A stretch of DNA of 26,459 nucleotides, taken from NCBI GenBank assembly GCA_024234075.1, contig JACKOV010000011.1, positions 1 to 26,459 of the forward strand, in the 5' to 3' direction. The notes beneath the pieces were generated by a model. It worked only from the letters and a program-made list of their open reading frames with translations. It did not search any database and was not told where the DNA came from. The position numbers were made by a program, and so were the translations under genes. The DNA comes from Nevskiaceae bacterium. GTDB taxonomy: Bacteria > Pseudomonadota > Gammaproteobacteria > Steroidobacterales > Steroidobacteraceae. Of the stretch, positions 21,939 to 26,459 are shown in pieces (positions within the stretch are counted from its first letter, which is position 1; the number at the start of each line of letters is the position of its first letter).

Positions 21939-22421
21939 ATGATCCAAGCGCCCCCGGTCTCTCCACCCTTACAGCCTCGCGCGCGTTTTCCGCGTTTTTC
22001 GCTGGTCCATATTGGTCTTGCGGGCCTGCTGCTGCTCGGCAGCAGCGGCTGCGTCTACCGGATGACCGTGCAGCAGGGCAATTTCCTCGATCCGAAGCAG
22101 GTTGCGCAGCTGCAGAACGGCATGACCCGCTCGCAGGTGCGCTTCCTGCTCGGCACGCCGATGCTGCCGGACGCTTTCGATCGGGACCGTTGGGACTATC
22201 TCTACTACCAGAAAGTCGGCCGCCTGAAAAAACCGGATCAGCGCCGCCTGACGGTGTTCTTCGACGACGACAAGGTCGCGCGCTTCGAGAACGTCGGCAC
22301 ACCGCTGGCGGCACCCGTGGATCCGTCGGAACCACCGGCCGAACCCGCAGTACCCCCGGCCGTCTCGCCGTCGATGCCGACACCGATGCCCGGGGGCGAG
22401 CCAGGTTCATCCAGCCCCTGA
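21939..22421 (+). CDS. bamE: Outer membrane protein assembly factor BamE (SmpA/OmlA lipoprotein)
   Basis: BamE is a lipoprotein of the BAM complex that inserts beta-barrel proteins into the outer membrane. The 160-aa precursor has a long N-region (1-20), a hydrophobic segment (about 21-33) and a lipobox ending L-G-S-S-G-C with Cys38 as the lipidated residue. The SmpA/OmlA domain follows: V-Y-R-M-T-V-Q-Q-G-N, L-Q-N-G-M-T-R-S-Q-V-R-F-L-L-G-T-P and W-D-Y-L-Y-Y. The last 40 or so residues are Pro/Glu/Ser-rich and not part of the fold. It is divergent from fur. Its 3' end overlaps the convergent rnfH 3' end by 15 bases. Confidence 0.95.
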   Translation: MIQAPPVSPPLQPRARFPRFSLVHIGLAGLLLLGSSGCVYRMTVQQGNFLDPKQVAQLQNGMTRSQVRFLLGTPMLPDAFDRDRWDYLYYQKVGRLKKPDQRRLTVFFDDDKVARFENVGTPLAAPVDPSEPPAEPAVPPAVSPSMPTPMPGGEPGSSSP

Positions 22422-22811
22422 CGAACCGCCGTCCGGACCACCCACGGGCCGCCAGGGCCCGGGAGCCTTGCGCCGCGCCGCCGCGACCCGGTTGCGGCGA
22501 CTGACACGCGGATCGACCTGCAAGGGCCGGAGGATTTCCACCCGGTCGCCCTCCTGCAGCGGCCGCTGCCAATCGATCGGCTGACCGAAATTGCCGCATT
22601 CGCCGCCTTGCCACGGGATTTCCGCCAGCGCCGCCGCCCGCTCCGAACCCGCCGTTTGCGCCGCAGCAGCCGTCACCTGCAGCGTGCCCTGCCCGGCCTC
22701 GAGCGCCTCGCGTGCCGCCTTGCGCAGCGCGGCGGCCGTCGCCCCCACCGGCAGCGGCAACTCGACCCAGTACTGCACTTGCGGCGAGGCATAGGCGAAG
22801 GCCACGCTCAT
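22407..22811 (-). CDS. rnfH: RnfH family ubiquitin-fold protein (RatB-like)
   Basis: This family (UPF0125, called RatB in E. coli) is a small beta-grasp protein of unsettled function, found beside ratA in many proteobacteria. From ATG at 22811 it is 134 aa. The core includes Y-A-S-P-Q-V-Q-Y-W-V-E-L-P-L-P-V-G-A-T near the N-terminus, then I-P-W, G-N-F-G-Q-P-I-D-W and the closing L-Q-E-G-D-R-V-E-I-L-R-P-L, all typical. The last 25 or so residues are basic then Gly/Pro-rich, and the final codons overlap the convergent bamE stop. Its start is 29 bases after the ratA stop. The much longer open frame extending upstream runs through ratA in another frame and is rejected. Confidence 0.9.
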   Translation of the reverse strand: MSVAFAYASPQVQYWVELPLPVGATAAALRKAAREALEAGQGTLQVTAAAAQTAGSERAAALAEIPWQGGECGNFGQPIDWQRPLQEGDRVEILRPLQVDPRVSRRNRVAAARRKAPGPWRPVGGPDGGSSGAG

Positions 22812-22840
22812 TATGGCTGCGCCGCCCTGCGACACGCCGT

Positions 22841-23275
22841 TCACGACCGATAGACCTCGCGCGCCCGCGCGACGAAAGCGTCCACCAGCGACGCGGCCAC
22901 CGTTTCGAATACCGGCTCGAGCAACGCCCCCGGCACTGCCGCCGAGAACTCGAAACGCATCCGCAGCTCCACCTTGCAGCCATCGTCGCCCAGCGGCGTC
23001 AGCAGCCATCCGCCTTCGAGACTGCGGAACGGCCCGCGAACCAGGCTCATGCTGACCGAGCGGTCCGGCTCGAGCTGGTTGCGGGTCGCAAACTGGGCCC
23101 GCAGCGGCCCGCGCCGGATCGACAGCGACGCCAGCATGAAATCCGCGCCCCGCTCCTCGACCTGCGCTGCCACGCACCAGGGCAGAAACCGGGGGTAGCG
23201 CTCCACGTCGACGATCAGGGCATAGATCTCGGCGGCCGAATGCCGCACCAGAGCCGACCGGGTCAGTTCTCGCAT
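22841..23275 (-). CDS. ratA: RatA / ubiquinone-binding START-domain protein (COQ10 family)
   Basis: This family comprises single-domain SRPBCC/START proteins. Its members include E. coli RatA, reported to act on ribosome subunit association, and mitochondrial Coq10, which binds ubiquinone; which role applies here is not shown. The 144-aa product has the family landmarks: R-S-A-L-V-R-H-S-A-A-E-I-Y-A-L-I-V-D, Y-P-R-F-L-P-W-C, and the T-R-N-Q-L and L-V-R-G-P-F-R-S-L-E-G-G-W motifs. The C-terminal helix A-S-L-V-D-A-F-V-A-R-A-R-E-V-Y closes the cavity. ATG at 23275 fits the family start; in-frame ATGs upstream (for example 23293) are possible. It is divergent from smpB and followed by rnfH, the usual set. 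Confidence 0.93.
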   Translation of the reverse strand: MRELTRSALVRHSAAEIYALIVDVERYPRFLPWCVAAQVEERGADFMLASLSIRRGPLRAQFATRNQLEPDRSVSMSLVRGPFRSLEGGWLLTPLGDDGCKVELRMRFEFSAAVPGALLEPVFETVAASLVDAFVARAREVYRS

Positions 23276-23369
23276 CGACGTAGTGTCGAACATGGCATCC
23301 ATGCCGACAACCGCGCGGCCCCTCGCCGCCGGGCCCGCAACGGCAGGCGCTTCCCGCGCGCCCGACCCG

Positions 23370-23375
23370 TACAAT
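23370..23375 (+). promoter_or_regulatory. candidate -10 box of smpB
   Basis: TACAATGACGGCCCC immediately precedes the smpB ATG at 23385. TACAAT ends nine bases before the start codon, implying a leader of only a few bases. No clear -35 is visible. The sequence context resembles the TACAATG boxes before nuoA and yhbY. Confidence 0.45.
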
Positions 23376-23384
23376 GACGGCCCC

Positions 23385-23852
23385 ATGGCCAAATCCACTT
23401 CCCCCGAATCGCGCCCGATCGCCGAGAACCGCAAGGCTCGCCACGACTATTTCATCGAGGACACTTATGAAGCCGGCCTGGCGCTGCAGGGCTGGGAGGT
23501 CAAGTCGCTGCGCGCCGGCAAGGCGCAGATCACCGAGGCCTACGTCTACGAGCGTCGCGGCGAGATGTACGTCACTGGCGCGCACATCACGCCGCTGAAG
23601 ACGATTTCCTCGCACGTGCTGCCGGAGCCTACCCGCACCCGCAAGCTGCTGCTCAACCGGCGCGAGATCGAGGAGCTGGCGCGCGCCACCCAGCGCGAGG
23701 GCTATACGGTCGTGGCGCTGGCGCTGGTCTGGCGCAAGGGTCGCGCCAAGCTGGTGATCGGTGTCGGCAAGGGCAAGAAGCAGCACGACAAGCGCGCCAC
23801 CGACAAGGATCGCGACTGGCAGCGCGACAAAGCCCGGGCGCTGCGTCGCTGA
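23385..23852 (+). CDS. smpB: SsrA-binding protein SmpB
   Basis: SmpB binds tmRNA and brings it to stalled ribosomes for trans-translation. The 155-aa protein has the OB-fold landmarks: I-A-E-N-R-K-A-R-H-D-Y-F-I-E-D-T-Y-E-A-G, L-Q-G-W-E-V-K-S-L-R-A-G-K and A-Y-V. The A-H-I-T-P-L segment and R-T-R-K-L-L-L follow. A basic C-terminal tail G-K-G-K-K-Q-H-D-K-R-x-x-x-K-x-R-D-W folds in the decoding channel. ATG at 23385 matches the family start. The ssrA gene, whose RNA it binds, begins 90 bases downstream on the same strand. Confidence 0.97.
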   Translation: MAKSTSPESRPIAENRKARHDYFIEDTYEAGLALQGWEVKSLRAGKAQITEAYVYERRGEMYVTGAHITPLKTISSHVLPEPTRTRKLLLNRREIEELARATQREGYTVVALALVWRKGRAKLVIGVGKGKKQHDKRATDKDRDWQRDKARALRR

Positions 23853-23878
23853 CGACCTCGACCACCGACGATCCCGCT

Positions 23879-23911
23879 CACTGCCCTCCAGGGAACTTCG
23901 GGGGCGCAGTG
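23879..23911. repeat. imperfect hairpin between smpB and ssrA
   Basis: CACTGC (23879-23884) pairs with GCAGTG (23906-23911). After a C-C mismatch four more pairs form (CTCC with GGGG, including one G-U). No T-run follows, so it is a weak terminator at best for smpB; it also lies over the expected -35 region of ssrA. Confidence 0.35.
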
Positions 23912-23924
23912 CGATCTCATCGGG

Positions 23925-23930
23925 TATGAT
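23925..23930 (+). promoter_or_regulatory. candidate -10 box of ssrA
   Basis: TATGAT (5 of 6 matches) lies 12 bases before the predicted mature 5' end of tmRNA at 23943, leaving a short precursor leader to be removed by RNase P. No consensus -35 is evident. Confidence 0.5.
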
Positions 23931-23942
23931 CCGAGTTCTCTT

Positions 23943-24297
23943 GGGGGCGACCGGCTTCGACGTGGGCTACGAACCTTCAGGGGCGTACCGAGGTGCAGGG
24001 ATCCTCGCTAAACTTTCTTGCAAACACATAGTTGCCAACGACGACAACTACGCTCTGGCGGCTTAATCCCGCCTAACCTCTGACCAGTTGGTGCCTGTGC
24101 CACTGATTCAGGGGACGCGCTCACAGGATCGCGGCCCATCGTGCGACGGGGTGTTCCGCTAAGAGTTACCGTCTGCTGGCCGAGCGTCTTCCCTGCTCCT
24201 CGGGTAGCGTGAGGCGAGAATCAAAGAGAGAGCTACGTACGTAGATCCTGCAGTCTAGGGCTTGCGGACGCGGGTTCGATTCCCGCCGCCTCCACCA
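23943..24297 (+). ncRNA. ssrA: transfer-messenger RNA (tmRNA)
   Basis: tmRNA rescues ribosomes stalled on broken messages and tags the product for proteolysis. The 355-nt gene begins GGGGGCGACCGGCTTCGACG, the near-invariant bacterial 5' end, and finishes with the T-arm GCGGGTTCGATTCCCGC and an encoded CCA. The 5' GGGGGCG pairs with the 3' CGCCTCC as a seven-base acceptor stem. Its third pair is G-U, the alanyl-tRNA synthetase identity element. The tag frame starts at GCC (24034-24036) and ends with TAA (24064-24066). SmpB is encoded just upstream and a strong terminator lies just downstream. The 3' end is a well-known site for island integration. Confidence 0.98.
24034..24066 (+). other. tmRNA tag-peptide reading frame
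   Basis: The resume codon GCC is followed by AAC GAC GAC AAC TAC GCT CTG GCG GCT TAA, encoding A-N-D-D-N-Y-A-L-A-A. With the alanine carried by tmRNA the tag is A-A-N-D-D-N-Y-A-L-A-A. It differs from the E. coli tag only by Asp for Glu and keeps the L-A-A end recognised by ClpXP. Confidence 0.95.
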
Positions 24298-24303
24298 ATA
24301 ATG

Positions 24304-24334
24304 AAACCCCAACCGTTCTCGGTTGGGGTTTTTT
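24304..24334 (+). terminator. intrinsic terminator of ssrA
   Basis: AAACCCCAACCG (24304-24315) and CGGTTGGGGTTT (24320-24331) form a perfect 12-bp stem with a TTCT loop. A run of six T (24329-24334) overlaps the end of the stem. It begins seven bases after the tmRNA CCA. Confidence 0.95.
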
Positions 24335-24386
24335 CTTGCCCGATCGCGCCGGTTCCCGCGTGTTTGCGGGGATTCCTGCGGAAGCC

Positions 24387-24493
24387 TGCGGACTTCGCCG
24401 CTCACCCTATCGGCCCGTTTCAGGCCACATTCCACTCTCTCCTGGCCATTCCTCGCTCCGACCTCGCCCTCTGAAACCGGCCCGAAGTCCGCA
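24387..24493. repeat. interrupted inverted repeat between ssrA and abiEi
   Basis: TGCGGACTTCG (24387-24397) recurs as its exact reverse complement CGAAGTCCGCA (24483-24493). Inside these arms GTTTCAG (about 24417-24423) pairs with CTGAAAC (about 24471-24477), flanked by more matching GGCC bases. The arms differ by a short insertion on the left. The span of about 107 bases has no gene. It could be a degenerate mobile-element remnant, a structured RNA or an integration-related site. The rest of the gap 24335-24595 shows only a small CGGGG/CCCCG hairpin at 24565-24585 and no supported gene. Confidence 0.6.
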
Positions 24494-24595
24494 AAGGCCA
24501 TAAGTCAGCGCTATACAGATCAAATAGTTACGCGCGGACGAATCAAGCGGTTGGATTGCAGCATCGGGGAGCAAAGGAAACCCCGTAGTTGTGTT

Positions 24596-24623
24596 TTGTC
24601 GGTATATATTGACAACTACCGAC
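24596..24623 (+). promoter_or_regulatory. inverted-repeat operator/promoter region of abiE
   Basis: GTCGGTA (24598-24604) and TACCGAC (24617-24623) form a perfect inverted repeat. Interleaved with it, TTGTC (24596-24600) pairs with GACAA (24611-24615). A consensus -35 TTGACA (24609-24614) lies within the element. A possible -10 CATCAT follows after 18 bases (24633-24638), and TATATT (24604-24609) is another AT-rich candidate. AbiEi proteins are known to bind inverted repeats at their own promoter and repress it, so this is the likely autoregulatory site. Confidence 0.65.
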
Positions 24624-24644
24624 GTAATGCAACATCATGGTGGC

Positions 24645-25244
24645 ATGGAAACTTCGCACCAGACCATTCTGGATCTCGCCGCCCAGCGCGGCCTGATACG
24701 CCCGCGCGATCTCGATGCGCTGGGTCTGCCCAGTGTCGCACTCACGCGGCTGGTTCGGCAGGGCCTGCTCGTCCGCGTGGGTCGCGGTCTGTACGCCCGT
24801 CCCGATCGCAGCGTATCCGAGCATGGCACGCTGGCCGAGGTGGCCCGCAAACACCCGCAAGCCATCGTCTGCCTGCTGTCAGCACTGCGGGTGCACGACC
24901 TCACCACGCAATCGCCATTCGAGGTCTGGCTGGCGATTCCCAACAAGGCGCGTGCACCGAAGATGGACTATCCGCCGCTGCGCATCGTGCGCTTCTCAGG
25001 TGCCGCGCTGACTGACGGGATTGAAGAGCACCAGATCGATGGCGTGACCGTGCGCGTGACCAACGTCGCCCGCACCGTGGCCGACTGCTTCAAGTTCCGC
25101 AACAAGATCGGCCTCGATGTCGCGATGGAAGCCCTGCAGGAAGCCTGGCGAGCCAAGCGCGTGAGCATGGACGAACTCTGGCGCTATGCATCGCTGTGCC
25201 GAGTGGCCAATGTGATGCGCCCCTACATGGAAAGCCTGTCATGA
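24645..25244 (+). CDS. abiEi: Type IV antitoxin AbiEi (winged helix-turn-helix)
   Basis: AbiEi is the antitoxin and transcriptional repressor of the AbiE toxin-antitoxin/phage-abortive-infection module. The 199-aa product begins with a winged-helix domain (about 11-54). It contains A-A-Q-R-G-L-I-R-P-R-D-L, a recognition helix around P-S-V-A-L-T-R-L-V-R-Q-G and the wing V-G-R-G-L-Y-A-R-P-D. The C-terminal part has V-C-L-L-S-A-L-R-V-H-D-L-T-T-Q and V-T-N-V-A-R-T-V-A-D-C-F-K-F-R-N-K-I-G-L-D-V-A, typical of the family. ATG at 24645 fits the domain start; the in-frame ATG at 24627 adds six residues and cannot be excluded. The stop overlaps the toxin start as ATGA. It is the first gene right of ssrA. 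Confidence 0.92.
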   Translation: METSHQTILDLAAQRGLIRPRDLDALGLPSVALTRLVRQGLLVRVGRGLYARPDRSVSEHGTLAEVARKHPQAIVCLLSALRVHDLTTQSPFEVWLAIPNKARAPKMDYPPLRIVRFSGAALTDGIEEHQIDGVTVRVTNVARTVADCFKFRNKIGLDVAMEALQEAWRAKRVSMDELWRYASLCRVANVMRPYMESLS

Positions 25245-26155
25245 ACCAGCGCAACACGGCCGCTTCGGTGCGGGCCCGCCTGCTCACCCGCGCCCGCGAG
25301 ACCCGACAAGACTTCAATCTGGTCTTGACCCGCTACGCCCTTGAGCGGCTGCTGTACCGACTCAGCGTTTCGCCCCATGCTGACCAGTTCCTACTGAAAG
25401 GCGCGCTGCTGTTCGACTTGTGGTTCGACATCCCGCACCGGCCGACGCGGGATGCGGACTTTCTGGGTTTTGGTTCGGCCGAGTTGCCACACCTGGAGGC
25501 CGTCTTCAAGGACGTCTGCGCGATGGAGACTGACGACGGTGTTACGTTTCGACCGGACACCGTTCAAGCGGCGGAGATCCGCAAGGAGGCCAACTACGCC
25601 GGCGTGCGCGTCACCTTGCTCGGACTGATCGATGGAGCGCGCTGCCCGATTCAGGTCGACATCGGTTTCGGCGATGCCGTCACACCAGGGCCGGAAGATG
25701 TCCAGTACCCCGTGATGCTATCGGAGTTCTCGGCGCCGAAACTGCGCGTCTATCCGCGCTACACCGTGGTGGCAGAGAAGCTGGAGGCCTTGGCCTCGCT
25801 GGGTATCGCCAACAGCCGGATGAAGGATTACTTCGACCTTTGGATCTTGTCGCGGTACACCGAATTTGACGGCGACACCCTGCGACGCGCGATTCGGGCA
25901 ACCTTCGATCGACGCAAAACGACGTTTCCCCCGGACATCCCCTTTGGCCTGACGGATGGTTTTGCGCAAGATGCGCAAAAGCAGACGCAGTGGCAGGCGT
26001 TTCTGGGAAAGAACAGACTCAAAGCGCTGCGCCTGGAGGACGTCGTGGTGTCGCTTCGAGATTTCCTGCTTCCAGTCATCGCTGCGGCGAACGCTGATGC
26101 CGACTACCCGCAACACTGGCCGGCTGGCGGACCCTGGTTGTCAGTGGCAGGGTGA
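25241..26155 (+). CDS. abiEii: Type IV toxin AbiEii (nucleotidyltransferase)
   Basis: AbiEii toxins are DNA-polymerase-beta-like nucleotidyltransferases; related mycobacterial MenT enzymes add nucleotides to tRNA acceptor ends. The 304-aa protein shows the family's motifs: L-L-K-G-A-L-L-F-D-L (Lys53-Gly54) and R-P-T-R-D-A-D-F with the metal-binding pair Asp71/Asp73. The third acidic position Asp140 is in Q-V-D-I-G-F-G-D, followed by V-V-A-E-K-L-E-A-L (Lys180) and R-M-K-D-Y-F-D-L (Lys195-Asp196). All expected catalytic residues are present, so it looks active. The ATG overlaps the abiEi TGA, coupling translation of toxin and antitoxin. It ends six bases before a convergent partial gene. Confidence 0.93.
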   Translation: MNQRNTAASVRARLLTRARETRQDFNLVLTRYALERLLYRLSVSPHADQFLLKGALLFDLWFDIPHRPTRDADFLGFGSAELPHLEAVFKDVCAMETDDGVTFRPDTVQAAEIRKEANYAGVRVTLLGLIDGARCPIQVDIGFGDAVTPGPEDVQYPVMLSEFSAPKLRVYPRYTVVAEKLEALASLGIANSRMKDYFDLWILSRYTEFDGDTLRRAIRATFDRRKTTFPPDIPFGLTDGFAQDAQKQTQWQAFLGKNRLKALRLEDVVVSLRDFLLPVIAAANADADYPQHWPAGGPWLSVAG

Positions 26156-26161
26156 AACCAG

Positions 26162-26459
26162 TCAAAGCCCGACCCGTGCTCGCTGCTCATCCCACAGCGC
26201 GGGTGGATCAACCGCCAGGTCGAACAACGTGATGTGGTTCGGAAGTGCGTCGTCCAGGATGGCCGCCACGATATCGGGCGCCAGCGTAGTCAGGTTGACC
26301 ATCCGGCTGACGTAGCTGTTGTCGATGCCTTCCCGCGTGGCGATCTCCTTCAAGGACTTTGCTTCCCCCGATTCCAGCATGGCCAGCCAGCGGTGGCCCC
26401 TGGTCAACGCCAGTTGGATGGGTGTCGGTGCCACATCCCACGGTCTGACCGGCGCGGTT
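26162..26459 (-). CDS. Partial helix-turn-helix protein, probably recombinase-associated
   Basis: The frame is open from the stop at 26164-26162 to the right window edge, so the N-terminus is missing; the GTG at 26434 need not be the start. The visible 98 or so residues include a helix-turn-helix-like segment: A-L-T-R-G-H-R-W-L-A-M-L-E-S-G-E, then S-L-K-E-I-A-T-R-E-G-I-D-N-S-Y-V-S-R-M-V-N-L. L-A-P-D-I-V-A-A-I-L and a W-D-E-Q-R end follow. I recall this pattern either as the C-terminal tail of large serine recombinases or as a small separate protein beside recombinase and DUF2924 genes on islands. The family assignment is from memory and the full gene lies outside the window, so the function stays open. 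It converges on abiEii with a six-base gap. Confidence 0.65.
   Translation of the reverse strand, partial: TAPVRPWDVAPTPIQLALTRGHRWLAMLESGEAKSLKEIATREGIDNSYVSRMVNLTTLAPDIVAAILDDALPNHITLFDLAVDPPALWDEQRARVGL

Noticed and set aside
22407..23786. A 459-codon minus-strand frame that could suggest a long protein containing RnfH
   Set aside because: The upstream part runs through ratA and antisense to smpB in other frames. Only the last 134 residues are RnfH-like, with a proper ATG after ratA.
24001..24300. Open frames inside the tmRNA gene and across its terminator
   Set aside because: They are random frames in a structured RNA; only the ten-codon tag frame is supported.

Overview
The window is high-GC DNA (about two thirds G+C by eye) from a gammaproteobacterial chromosome. 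Gene orders typical of that class are present: tpiA-secG-tRNA-Leu-nuoABC, ftsH-folP-glmM, hrcA-grpE-dnaK-dnaJ, carA-carB-greA, nadK-recN, fur/bamE divergent, and ratA-rnfH next to smpB-ssrA. The NuoC, NadK and FtsH N-termini look most like Xanthomonadales/Nevskiales/Steroidobacterales-type proteins, but Fur keeps both zinc Cys pairs. The lineage call beyond Gammaproteobacteria is an inference.

Layout. From 1 to 6937 almost everything is read on the minus strand. In transcription order it is ftsH, folP, glmM, tpiA, secG, tRNA-Leu(GAG), nuoA, nuoB and nuoC (cut by the left edge). yhbY (plus) is divergent from ftsH and meets greA tail to tail. A second minus-strand block runs from 18572 down to 7478: hrcA, grpE, dnaK, dnaJ, dapB, carA, carB, greA. 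The plus strand then carries nadK-recN, converging on fur. bamE (plus) is divergent from fur and overlaps the 3' end of rnfH. ratA-rnfH (minus) is divergent from smpB. The tmRNA gene ssrA and a strong intrinsic terminator close the core region at about 24334.

Right of ssrA the content changes to accessory DNA. An AbiEi/AbiEii toxin-antitoxin pair lies behind an inverted-repeat operator. A partial minus-strand gene, of a type I recall next to or at the end of serine recombinases, runs off the right edge. ssrA is a classic island insertion site, so 24298 onward is probably the edge of a genomic island.

Regulation visible in the sequence. Three sigma-32-like promoters share an identical CTTGAAT -35 element, upstream of ftsH, grpE and dnaK. 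No canonical CIRCE is seen, although hrcA is present; a different inverted repeat sits in the grpE leader. carA has a long leader with a good promoter and a strong hairpin plus T-rich tail, which suggests attenuation. dnaK and dnaJ are separated by a perfect 12-bp hairpin. Several start sites are preceded at short distance by TACAATG-type -10 boxes. rlmE, normally between yhbY and ftsH, is absent there.

I see no wholly new system. The most interesting parts are the carA leader, the heat-shock control elements, the missing rlmE and the ssrA-abiE junction.
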